A stretch of DNA of 31,860 nucleotides, taken from assembly GCA_046597185.1 (NCBI GenBank), contig JBKJLF010000396.1, forward strand, positions 1 to 31,860, given 5' to 3'. This document shows positions 24,412-31,410 of this stretch, piece after piece; the first letter of the stretch is position 1; the number at the start of each line of letters is the position of its first letter. This stretch comes from CAMBDR01 sp046597185 (GTDB lineage: Bacteria; Pseudomonadota; Gammaproteobacteria; Burkholderiales; Burkholderiaceae_D). Made by a program: the position numbers and the translations under genes. The notes under the pieces were generated by a model. That model did no database searches. It worked only from the letters and a program-made list of their open reading frames with translations, and was not told the origin of the DNA.

Positions 24412-25518
24412 TCAAACCATTCATTGCTGTGCAGCAGGCTGTGTGGCGTGCTGTTATGGCTTGCCAGCCCGTTGATCTGGGCCGCAAACCTGAGCGTGGT
24501 GTTCGTCAGCCCCGGTGCCGAAAACGAGCCGTACTGGCGCAGCGTGACCCGCTTCATGCAACCGGCCGCGCGTCAACTGGGTATTGAATTGGAAGTGATT
24601 TATTGCAATCGTGACCAAATTAAGTTGACCGATGCGGTACATCAAATCACATTGCGCGCCAAAAAGCCGGATTATCTGATCATTTCCAATGATCGTTCTG
24701 CCGCTGGCGCAATGTTGCGTATAGCGGGCGAGGCAAAGATCAAGACCCTGCTGGCCTTCAGCACGTTTGTGCCGGAGCAAGTGCCGGAATTTGGCGTGCC
24801 GCGCCAGAAATTTCCCTATTGGATCGGCGCGATTTCGCCCAATTCCAGTGAAGCCGGGCGTTTGACTGCAGACGAATTGGTGCGCCAAATGCAAAAGGCG
24901 CATTTGTTGGGTAGCGACGGCAAAATGCATGTCGCGGTTGTTGCCGGCGACAAATTCACGCCAACCGGGGTTCAGCGCCTGGCGGGTGCGATGCGTGCAT
25001 TCGAGGCGCAGCCATCGGTGGTGGTGGAACAAGCGGTGTACGGCAATTGGGATCGTGAGCGGGCCAAACAGCAGACTGAATTGTTGTTGCAGCGCTACCC
25101 CAAGCTCAATGCCATCTGGACGGCCAGCGATTTAATGGCCTATGGTGCGATGACGGCAGCCGAGGGGGTGGGCCGCAAGCCCGGCAAGGACTTACTGTTT
25201 GCCACCTTCAACAATTCGCCCGAGGTGTTGCGCAATGTGCTGGAGGGCAGAATTGCCGCGCTGGCAGGCGGCCATTTTACCGCTGGCGCATGGGCCTTGG
25301 TGATGTTGTATGACTACCATCATGGGGTCGATTTTGCCAAACAGGGGCTGGAGCAGGAGCTGCCCTTATTTACCCTGTTGGACGACAAAATGGCACAGCG
25401 CTTCCTGAACCGTTTTGGTGAGGAAGACTTTTCAAGCATCGATTTCCGGCGTTTTTCGCGGGTTTTCAACCCCAAGCTGGAGCGTTATGATTTTGGCTTG
25501 GCGCAGGTGTTGAAGTGA
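24406..25518 (+). CDS. Periplasmic substrate-binding protein (Peripla_BP_4 / sugar-binding type)
   Basis: 370 aa from a TTG at 24406 with AAAGGA seven bases upstream; another in-frame TTG (24400) is too close to that site, and a stop closes the frame at 24391. Residues 1-27 are a signal peptide (VLLWLASPLIWAA). The body has the type I periplasmic-binding-protein pattern: LSVVFVSPGAENEPYWRSV, then KPDYLIISNDRSAAG, MHVAVVAGDKFTPTGVQRLA, LNAIWTASDLMAYGAM and an ALAGGHFTAGAWALVMLYDY hinge region. This family binds sugars, autoinducer-2-like molecules or similar small ligands. No permease or ATPase gene is adjacent, and the gene is divergent from a sensor kinase, so a sensing role is more likely than transport. 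Confidence 0.88.
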   Translation: MKSNHSLLCSRLCGVLLWLASPLIWAANLSVVFVSPGAENEPYWRSVTRFMQPAARQLGIELEVIYCNRDQIKLTDAVHQITLRAKKPDYLIISNDRSAAGAMLRIAGEAKIKTLLAFSTFVPEQVPEFGVPRQKFPYWIGAISPNSSEAGRLTADELVRQMQKAHLLGSDGKMHVAVVAGDKFTPTGVQRLAGAMRAFEAQPSVVVEQAVYGNWDRERAKQQTELLLQRYPKLNAIWTASDLMAYGAMTAAEGVGRKPGKDLLFATFNNSPEVLRNVLEGRIAALAGGHFTAGAWALVMLYDYHHGVDFAKQGLEQELPLFTLLDDKMAQRFLNRFGEEDFSSIDFRRFSRVFNPKLERYDFGLAQVLK

Positions 25519-25639
25519 GGGCGGCAAAACTAATGTACGCGATTTTGCTTGATGCTGGTTTGATGCTGGCTCAGCGCAAAATCAGCTTCATTGCCTCATG
25601 GTAGCGTTCTGGCTGGCTGGGGTCTTTCCGTGTTGCGCC

Positions 25640-26426
25640 ATGACGCATGAGCTTGCAGTTTGGTTGTTTGCACGGCACGTGGGCAACTTGGCGCTGCACG
25701 AGGGGCGGCTTGGCTTTCGCTACACGGCGCAATGGCTGCAATCGCCCCAGGCGCAAGCCTTATCCGGCTCCTTGCCTTTGCAGCCAGAACCATTTGATGA
25801 GCGCCAAACCCGGCTATTTTTTGCCGGGTTGTTGCCGGAAGGCCGGATGCGTCGTTTATTGGCGCGGCAGTTTCAGGTATCAGGGCAAAATGATTTTGCC
25901 TTGCTCGATCATATTGGCGGTGAGTGTGCCGGGGCGGTCACTTTTTTGGCACCGGGGCAGGCTTTGGCGCAGCGTAGTGCTGCGGATGTGCAATGGCTGT
26001 CCGATACCGAATTAGGTGCCATACTGGACGAACTGCCACGCCGCCCCATGCTGGCGGGCGAGGATGGCTTGCGGCTCTCTTTGGCTGGCGCGCAAGACAA
26101 ATTGCCGGTGGTGGTGGCGGGTGACAAAATAGGCTTGCCCCGGAATGGCACACCCAGTTCGCATATTTTGAAGCCGACCATTCGCGCCGCAAGTGTTGCG
26201 CTTGCTGGATTATGTGATTTTTAACGCGCTGCTTGGTAACCACGCTGCACATGGCAAGAATTTTTCTTTGTTGTACGGCGGAAAAGTGCCTGCGCTGGCA
26301 CGGCGAATGTGGCAGGATGGTGACAGCGGGTTTGCCGGGAATGCTTTGGTTGGGCAAATTGTGACGTTGATTGAACAGCGGTCAGCGTTGACTATTCGGC
26401 GCTTGCTTGCTGATGCCCTTGGCTAA
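25640..26426 (+). pseudogene. hipA: hipA relic (HipA-family kinase, multiply disrupted)
   Basis: The HipA N-terminal subdomain is recognisable from ATG 25640 (MTHELAVWLFARHVGNL, RLFFAGLLPEGRMRRLLARQ, LSLAGAQDKLPVVV, SSHILKP). After HILKP the frame breaks: most of the kinase N-lobe is deleted, and the C-lobe resumes in another frame (from about 26193) as LRLLDYVIFNALLGNHAAHG. There the catalytic Asp expected in N-x-D-x-H is replaced by Ala (NHAAH). A second deletion follows before the C-terminal tail (LVGQIVTLIEQRSAL). No hipB-type Xre gene lies upstream. The toxin is certainly inactive; the locus is a relic of a HipBA-type module. Confidence 0.88.
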
Positions 26427-26461
26427 AAAAAGCGCGGGAGCCAAACCTGACTCCCGCGCTT
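26424..26461 (-). terminator. Rho-independent terminator of the glucanase-like gene
   Basis: A perfect 11-bp inverted repeat, AAGCGCGGGAG (26430-26440) and CTCCCGCGCTT (26451-26461), with a 10-base loop. Read on the minus strand, the stem is followed by a run of seven T. It lies about 45 bases past the stop of the minus-strand gene at 26504. Confidence 0.9.
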
Positions 26462-26503
26462 ACAACTCATTTAACGCTAATTTAAAGCCAATTCAAGATT
26501 GCT

Positions 26504-29056
26504 TTACGGATAATTCAACCAGGTCTGCACATTTTGCGCCTTGTCCGCCACCCCGCCGCTGTTATTGATCACATGCGAAATCGACCCCACGCCACCCAAT
26601 GACACCGTGGTCAGATTATGGAACTTCACGCCCGCAACATTGGGCACTTCATACGAGTGCAAGGCATTCACCGTTGGATTGACATTGAAGTAGCAATAGC
26701 TGCCCATGCCCCAACCTTCATGGCTGGTGACGGTGTTACTCACTTTATAGGCGGCATAGCCATTGTTGCTGCCATTCATCCACACCGCTTGGTTGGGCAC
26801 GTCATACGGCAATTCATTCTGGAAGAAGTAAGTCTTGCCGCCATTGCCATTCCAAATCACATTATGCTTTTGGAAGTGCTCGACAAACAAGCCGTACAGC
26901 GTCACGTTGTTGCCATTCACAATCAAACCGGTTTCGGAGGTGTTTAAATCCCAGCCCACGTTTTGGCCGTGATCTGCGCGCCATAACCAGAAATGGTCAC
27001 CAATCACGTTGTGGCTGTTGATGATCAAACCCACTTTGGCCTTGCCCAGCGCGCCCGTGCCGCCCACGCGCATGAAGATATCAAACAACGAGGTTGGGTT
27101 GGCTGCATGGTTGGCACTGCTGCCCGTGGGGCCCACTTCCAACATCACCGGCGAGCTGACGGTGCCGGCATCAAACAACAAACCAGCCAGCTTCACGCCA
27201 TCCACATCGGCCACCGACATCGCCACCACGCCATTATCCGGAATCAAGGTTGCCAAGCCCAGCCCCAGCACCACGGTATCGGCACGGGTAATGCGGATGG
27301 TGTCGCTTAAGTGGTACACGCCCGGCGTGAACAACAGATTTTTGCCTTGCGCCAAAGCGGCATTAATATTCGCGGCAGACGCATTGTCCGAGCGCACAAT
27401 GTAAAACTGGCTGATCGGCAGCGAGCTGCCTGCGGTGGTGCCGGTGGTCCAGCTTGCGCCTTTGCTGTTGGCTTTTAAAGCGGGCACAAACACATTGTAT
27501 TTGCCGGTGCTGTCAATGTAGAGGAAAGGCTTTTCACGCGACACCGGGGTTTGGTCTATCGTGGTCATCGGTGGGCTGGGGAAGGTGTTGGCCGGGGCGT
27601 TGGTGACACCAACGAAGACCATATTCCAGACGCTATCATACCAACTGGTAATTTCGGAATTGCGCGTAATCCATTGCTGCTGCGCGCTGGAGTAGATATT
27701 ATCGATTTTGGAATCGGCAATATAACCGCCGCTGGCCCAGCCGTAATAGCTCAAAATCAAAGAGCCATTGATATGCATGCGGCGCAATGGCACCGCCTGC
27801 GCCGCGGCCCAGCGCATGGTTTTGGAAGGCGTCACCTGCATGTTTTCAGCCGAACGCCAAAAGTTTTGGGTCGAATTGCCATTGCCTTCCCACAACGCTT
27901 CGATATGCACTTCGCCTTTGAAACGCACATCGTCCGGCGACAAGCCAAGGCCCAGCACATGGGTGTAGAAACCGATGTTTGCATCATTCTCATAGTAGCC
28001 AGGTTTGAACATGAAAGCATAGCGCTCGGTGCCAAACTGATTGCTTTCTTGCTTGGTAAAGGTGTCGCTTAGCACTTGCTGAATCGAAGCCGACGACATT
28101 AAAGGATCAAAAATCTTCACATTCGGGCCGAAATTGGGTACGCCGGTATCCGCGCTGACGCTTAAGGTGGCATTGCCGGAAGTAACGCTACCCAGGCTGT
28201 TTTTTACCACCACGCTAAACAAGGCACCATTGTCGGCCAGCACCGTGGCCGGCGTGGTATAGCTGGCACTGGTTGCGCCGCTAATGGCGGTGCCGTTTTT
28301 ACGCCATTGATAAGTGGGGCTGCTGCCAGTGACGACGACCGAAAACGTGGCGCTTTGGCCAACCGTGACCGAGCGGCTGGCAGGTTGCGTGGTAATGGCG
28401 ATGGGGCTGGTGGTGCTACTGCTAACCGTCAGGATGGCGCTGCTTGAGGTGACCGAACCCGCGCTATTTTTAACCACCACCGAAAACTTGCTGCCGCTAT
28501 CGGCCAGGGCGGTAACTGGTGTGGTGTAGCTGGCGCTGGTAGCGCCACTGATGGCCGTGCCATTTTTACGCCATTGATATTGCAATGAGGTGCCCGTTGC
28601 CACCACCGAAAACGCGGCGGTTTTGCCCACGGTAACGGTTTTGCTGGCAGGTTGGGTGGTGATGGCGGGTAAGGTGGGCGTGGGCACCGAATCAAACGCA
28701 TAGACAAACAGGGCTGAGTCATACTGCAAGCCGTTTTTGGTATAGGTGAAAGAATAGCTGACCGAATTACCCGCCGCCAGACCCACGATATCGTAAGTGT
28801 AGACCCCTGCGCCAGCGCTATTCATATTCACATTTTGCTGCACGCCGCCAAACAGCGCAGGCGAAACATAATGCAAAATTTGCGTGGTGGAAGCTGCCGT
28901 GGGGGTGAAGGTCACCCGCGCTGAATTACTACTGAGCTTGGCCACGCTCTGGGTAAAGTCTGCAGTTTGCGCGCTGGCGGGGGCCAGTGATGCCAGCAGC
29001 AGCGCCGCCAGCATGGTTAAAAAGCCGAAATACCTGAAAACATTGCTTCGTATCAT
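26504..29056 (-). CDS. Secreted CBM56-like / two Ig-like / GH55-like beta-helix glucanase candidate
   Basis: 850 aa. Signal peptide at 1-29 (LLASLAPASA). Residues 31-122 resemble CBM56 beta-1,3-glucan-binding modules (SARVTFTPT, GGVQQNVNMN, SYSFTYTKNGLQYDS). Two Ig-like domains follow at 131-213 and 219-303. They are near-repeats, sharing ITTQPAS, YQWRKNGTAISGATSASYTT and FSVVVKNS, and so come from a tandem duplication. Residues about 310-850 match the twin right-handed beta-helix type of GH55-like proteins, often annotated as adenylyl cyclase by error (FKPGYYENDANIGFYTHVLG, REKPFLYID, LLFTPGVYHLSDTI). The expected role is extracellular hydrolysis of beta-1,3-glucans such as laminarin or fungal wall glucan; the catalytic Glu was not located with certainty. 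AGAGAGAGG precedes the ATG. A LacI/GalR-type operator lies at the promoter. Confidence 0.8.
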   Translation of the reverse strand: MIRSNVFRYFGFLTMLAALLLASLAPASAQTADFTQSVAKLSSNSARVTFTPTAASTTQILHYVSPALFGGVQQNVNMNSAGAGVYTYDIVGLAAGNSVSYSFTYTKNGLQYDSALFVYAFDSVPTPTLPAITTQPASKTVTVGKTAAFSVVATGTSLQYQWRKNGTAISGATSASYTTPVTALADSGSKFSVVVKNSAGSVTSSSAILTVSSSTTSPIAITTQPASRSVTVGQSATFSVVVTGSSPTYQWRKNGTAISGATSASYTTPATVLADNGALFSVVVKNSLGSVTSGNATLSVSADTGVPNFGPNVKIFDPLMSSASIQQVLSDTFTKQESNQFGTERYAFMFKPGYYENDANIGFYTHVLGLGLSPDDVRFKGEVHIEALWEGNGNSTQNFWRSAENMQVTPSKTMRWAAAQAVPLRRMHINGSLILSYYGWASGGYIADSKIDNIYSSAQQQWITRNSEITSWYDSVWNMVFVGVTNAPANTFPSPPMTTIDQTPVSREKPFLYIDSTGKYNVFVPALKANSKGASWTTGTTAGSSLPISQFYIVRSDNASAANINAALAQGKNLLFTPGVYHLSDTIRITRADTVVLGLGLATLIPDNGVVAMSVADVDGVKLAGLLFDAGTVSSPVMLEVGPTGSSANHAANPTSLFDIFMRVGGTGALGKAKVGLIINSHNVIGDHFWLWRADHGQNVGWDLNTSETGLIVNGNNVTLYGLFVEHFQKHNVIWNGNGGKTYFFQNELPYDVPNQAVWMNGSNNGYAAYKVSNTVTSHEGWGMGSYCYFNVNPTVNALHSYEVPNVAGVKFHNLTTVSLGGVGSISHVINNSGGVADKAQNVQTWLNYP

Positions 29057-29185
29057 TTTATTGCCTCTCTCTTTCGTTAATGTTGTGAATTCTCTCCGAT
29101 GCTGTTCAGACAGATTGCACCTGTATTTTCCATTTTTATGATTTAAAAGTTACTTTTAGGAAAGTGATGTTGAGTGCGAGCTATT

Positions 29186-29204
29186 TGTAAGCGATTACAT
29201 TATA
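29186..29204 (-). promoter_or_regulatory. LacI/GalR-type operator and -10 of the glucanase-like gene
   Basis: TGTAAGCGATTACA (29186-29199) is a near-perfect palindrome with a central CG and matches the general LacI/GalR-family (and cre-like) operator TGWAANCGNTNWCA at every fixed position. On the minus strand a TATAAT lies at 29204-29199, touching the operator, so a bound repressor would cover the transcription start. The -35 is weak. No LacI-family gene is in the window. Confidence 0.65.
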
Positions 29205-29333
29205 GGGCATATTTTTTCAGCGTGGTGTGTTTTTAATCTTTTTATAGGATTAATTTGGATATTGCTCATGGGCATTTGCGCTGCAAACAATTGTCTGATT
29301 CATGATACACGGCGCAAATCTTGAACAAATGGA

Positions 29334-29363
29334 TTAACAATGATAGACTCAACCCGCTATAAT
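29334..29363 (+). promoter_or_regulatory. Sigma-70-type promoter for the NIPSNAP locus
   Basis: TTAACA (29334-29339) and a perfect TATAAT (29358-29363) with an 18-base spacer. The start should fall near 29370, about 40 bases before the short ORF at 29412. Confidence 0.7.
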
Positions 29364-29411
29364 GAACGCCATCGCGACCCATTCCTCAACTCGCTGAAAG
29401 GTAGTTACAAC

Positions 29412-29492
29412 ATGCATACTCCTGATATCTTCAAATCCAACTTTGCCAGTGAAACCGACCCCAAACTCACACAAGCAGCGGGGCAAGCATGA
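29412..29492 (+). CDS. Possible 26-aa leader-type ORF coupled to the NIPSNAP gene
   Basis: An ATG at 29412, preceded by AAAGGTAG, opens a 26-codon polar frame (begins MHTPDIFKSNFASETDP). Its TGA overlaps the ATG of the next gene (ATGA at 29489-29492), the arrangement of translational coupling. It could be a leader peptide, a small protein or the tail of a lost gene. No homology is recognised. Confidence 0.35.
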   Translation: MHTPDIFKSNFASETDPKLTQAAGQA

Positions 29493-29820
29493 AGCGGCTA
29501 TTGGAAATTCGCAGCTATATGCTGCACGCAGGTACTGGCGCACGGTTTCACGCGCTGATTAATGATCAAAGTGTGGCCTTGTTGCGGGCGGCGGGTATGG
29601 GGTGGGTTGCTGGGGCCAATCGGAGCGGGACCCGGATCAATATTACCTGATGCGCGCCTTTACCGATTTGCCCCATCTGGAAGCATCGCAGGCCAGCTTT
29701 TACTCCAGTAGCGCCTGGCACGATGGGCCGCGTGAGGCGATTGTCGGGTTGATTGTTTCGTCGATTAATGCGGTGTTGTGGTTGGATGAGCAAGCGATTG
29801 ACGCGTTGCGCCGTGATTGA
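29489..29820 (+). pseudogene. NIPSNAP-family protein, frameshifted
   Basis: The first frame begins MKRLLEIRSYMLHAGTGARF, a typical NIPSNAP start, and runs to VALLRAAGM. It then shifts at a G-rich run (about 29599-29606), and the match continues in another frame as WGQSERDPDQYYLMRAFTDL to the proper end at 29820. One base lost in the G run explains the change. Unrepaired, the first frame stops after about 54 codons. NIPSNAP proteins are ferredoxin-like, about 100 aa, of uncertain function. A real frameshift and a homopolymer sequencing error are both possible. Confidence 0.8.
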
Positions 29821-29864
29821 CATCAACAGTGGGGCGACGCGCTTCAGAAATGTGATGCCGATGC

Positions 29865-30185
29865 TTATTGCGCCTGTTTCGAGTTCAAAACGGTTTTGCT
29901 AATCTGTTTGTTCTTTTTGATTCGCCGCTGTCTGCCGCGCTCGCCTGCGAGGGTGACCTTGTTTTGTGCCAGCGCATAAACATCATGGCGCAGGCTGACA
30001 GGCAGCGTTTGCGAGCGGTATTTACTTGGCAAACGCTCAAACAAGGCGCGTCCGTAATCGTCGATATGTGCCGTTTCCGGCTTGCCGCCTACTTCCAGCG
30101 TCAAACCGTCGAAATTGCGCAAGGGGTGGCTGCCTTCGTCGTTTTCTGCATGCAAATATAACGCCCATGAAAATTCAGGGGCGGG
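29865..30185 (-). pseudogene. Gene fragment, C-terminal part of an unidentified protein
   Basis: An open frame of 106 codons lacking a normal start (only a TTG at 30155) and closed upstream by a stop at 30188-30186. Codon use and content look coding: PEFSWALYLHAENDEGSHPL, LEVGGKPETAHIDDYGRALF and LPVSLRHDVYALAQ. The DDYGRALFERLP segment resembles beta-sandwich (carboxypeptidase-regulatory-like) modules of larger proteins. Its truncated 5' end abuts the truncated 5' end of the L,D-transpeptidase fragment on the other strand, marking a rearrangement scar. Identity is unknown. Confidence 0.35.
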
Positions 30186-30248
30186 TTATGGGGTTCATTT
30201 AATAAAGATTTTCCGCGAATAACGCGAGATTACATCGTCAAAAGAAAT

Positions 30249-30557
30249 ATGGAACTGTATAACCGCAATGGCGTGCCTGCTACCTGGGTGTTTAATGATT
30301 TCGGGCCGCTTGCCATCCGCTGGTTCAAAGACTTGAACGGGAACCGCAAGCTGGATAAAAATGAGAGACTTTCCGGGCAAATGTTTCATACCACTGCCGA
30401 GAACGAGGCGCAACATGCGCGTAGGGCACGATTGCAAATGGTGCCATCACATGGCTGCATCCACTTGAAACCGCAAGACCGTGAAACTTTGTTCGTCATT
30501 GGCGCATTTAAACCGGGGACGACTTTTATTGTGCACCCATATCATGACCGCTTCTAA
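30249..30557 (+). CDS. L,D-transpeptidase (YkuD-like) domain protein, probably N-terminally broken
   Basis: 102 aa from the ATG at 30249, which has only a weak AAAAGAAA before it. The active-site motif SHGCIHLKPQDRETLF with the nucleophilic Cys and preceding His is clear, and MFHTTAENEAQ fits the upstream strand of this subgroup. DLNGNRKLDKNE is a textbook 12-residue EF-hand/dockerin-like calcium loop (D1, N3, N5, L8, E12). The frame is open from 30171 with RDYIVKRNMELY in front, and a plausible earlier part (ENSGAGYGVHLIKIF) sits in another frame at about 30166-30210, so the gene is probably frameshifted or 5'-truncated. It overlaps the following secreted protein by 14 bases. Confidence 0.6.
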   Translation: MELYNRNGVPATWVFNDFGPLAIRWFKDLNGNRKLDKNERLSGQMFHTTAENEAQHARRARLQMVPSHGCIHLKPQDRETLFVIGAFKPGTTFIVHPYHDRF

Positions 30558-31239
30558 ATTTATCCTGGCAATCTGCCTTACCGTATTGGGTGGCTTGGCC
30601 TGGGCCACTGACTTGATAATCAGTCACCAAGAGGGAATGGCGCGAGTGGGTAAGCAGCGGAAAAAACTGAAGCTATATGAAATTGGTGACAACTATAAAA
30701 CCGCCACCGGCATCTATATGGGCGGTTACCTGCGCGGTAATGCTAAACAAGATGCCTATGCGATCGGGTATATTTCCAATGACCTCAGCGTGGAAAAATA
30801 TTGGCCGCTGGAAAATACCTTTTTTAAATTTTTCACGTATAAAAATGATTTGTACATCCTGGATTATGCGGGCAAAACATTCTTTTACGCCAATGATCAA
30901 TGGAAGCCGGGGGCATGGACTTTTCCCGCCACCTGGGAGGTGGTTTATAGCGATAAATTCATCATCGCCTGTCACCCACGTTCGATTGCGAAAGAATCAC
31001 CAATCACGCGCAATGGCTGTATTGCGCCAGAAAAGAAATGGGAGATTACGATAGATTGGGCATTTGTAAAGCCAACCATGTGCAACAACATTCTCACCAT
31101 TTGGCAATATACCCATGCACCCTATGCTGCGGCGCTACCCAATGATGTGGTTCAGTTCGACCCGGAAACGGGCAAAGAAATTGGCAGAAAGCATGGCGTT
31201 AAAGATGTCAAAGATATTTGCAGCGTCAAATTTAATTGA
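30544..31239 (+). CDS. Secreted hypothetical protein overlapping the L,D-transpeptidase gene
   Basis: 231 aa from the ATG at 30544, inside the end of the previous gene; this start gives a clean signal peptide (FILAICLTVLGGLAWA, cleavage near residue 21). The mature protein is beta-rich and aromatic (IYMGGYLRG, EKYWPLENTFFKFFTYKNDL, DQWKPGAWTFPATWEVVYS) with four or more cysteines (IACHP, NGCIAP, TMCNN, DICSV) that could form disulfides in the periplasm. No family is recognised. The 14-base overlap and periplasmic location fit an immunity protein for a peptidoglycan-targeting L,D-transpeptidase effector, but this is inference from context. Confidence 0.7.
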   Translation: MTASKFILAICLTVLGGLAWATDLIISHQEGMARVGKQRKKLKLYEIGDNYKTATGIYMGGYLRGNAKQDAYAIGYISNDLSVEKYWPLENTFFKFFTYKNDLYILDYAGKTFFYANDQWKPGAWTFPATWEVVYSDKFIIACHPRSIAKESPITRNGCIAPEKKWEITIDWAFVKPTMCNNILTIWQYTHAPYAAALPNDVVQFDPETGKEIGRKHGVKDVKDICSVKFN

Positions 31240-31287
31240 GTGGGCAAAAAGCCATCATAAAAATTTATAAATTTCCATAAAATTCTA

Positions 31288-31315
31288 TTTACAATTCATT
31301 CGCACCCTGTATAAT
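31288..31315 (+). promoter_or_regulatory. Sigma-70-type promoter of the SymE-like gene
   Basis: TTTACA (31288-31293) and a perfect TATAAT (31310-31315) with a 16-base spacer. The predicted start near 31322 gives an 85-90-base leader before the ATG at 31411. Confidence 0.75.
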
Positions 31316-31322
31316 ACCCCAG
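31307..31322 (+). promoter_or_regulatory. LexA-type SOS box over the -10 element
   Basis: CTG-N10-CAG (CTGTATAATACCCCAG) spans the -10 hexamer and reaches the start site. It fits CTGT-N8-ACAG with one mismatch. Enterobacterial symE is a known LexA-controlled gene, so the placement makes biological sense. The half-site match is partial, and binding was not tested. Confidence 0.5.
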
Positions 31323-31341
31323 TCGCGAGACATTAAACAGC

Positions 31342-31375
31342 GCGGGTTACTGGTGCGCCAACACCGGCAACCCGC
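31342..31375 (+). promoter_or_regulatory. Strong hairpin in the leader of the SymE-like gene
   Basis: A 14-base stem (31342-31355 with 31362-31375) and a six-base loop: GCGGGTT pairs with AACCCGC, and the upper stem has one wobble and one mismatch. It sits 35 bases before the ATG. It could regulate translation or mark a counter-transcribed RNA region; a terminator is unlikely because no T tract follows. Confidence 0.55.
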
Positions 31376-31410
31376 TAACCACAACCAACGTAAATTTACA
31401 GGAGTTGATC

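Noticed and set aside
24372..24587. 71-codon frame with a very good GGAGGAGG site at the start of the binding-protein gene
   Set aside because: It runs out of frame with the signal peptide and binding-protein body. The good site is explained by a small tandem duplication that displaced the true start.
26504..29056. Adenylyl cyclase function for the large secreted protein
   Set aside because: It has a signal peptide, a CBM-like module and a beta-helix. No cyclase catalytic motif was seen, and the label in relatives appears to be an annotation error.
29868..30161. 97-codon plus-strand frame overlapping the minus-strand fragment
   Set aside because: No binding site or domain. The minus-strand frame has more natural residue composition and codon use.
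31342..31375. Leader hairpin of the SymE-like gene as a transcription terminator
   Set aside because: No T tract follows the stem on either strand, and it lies between a strong promoter and a well-supported start.
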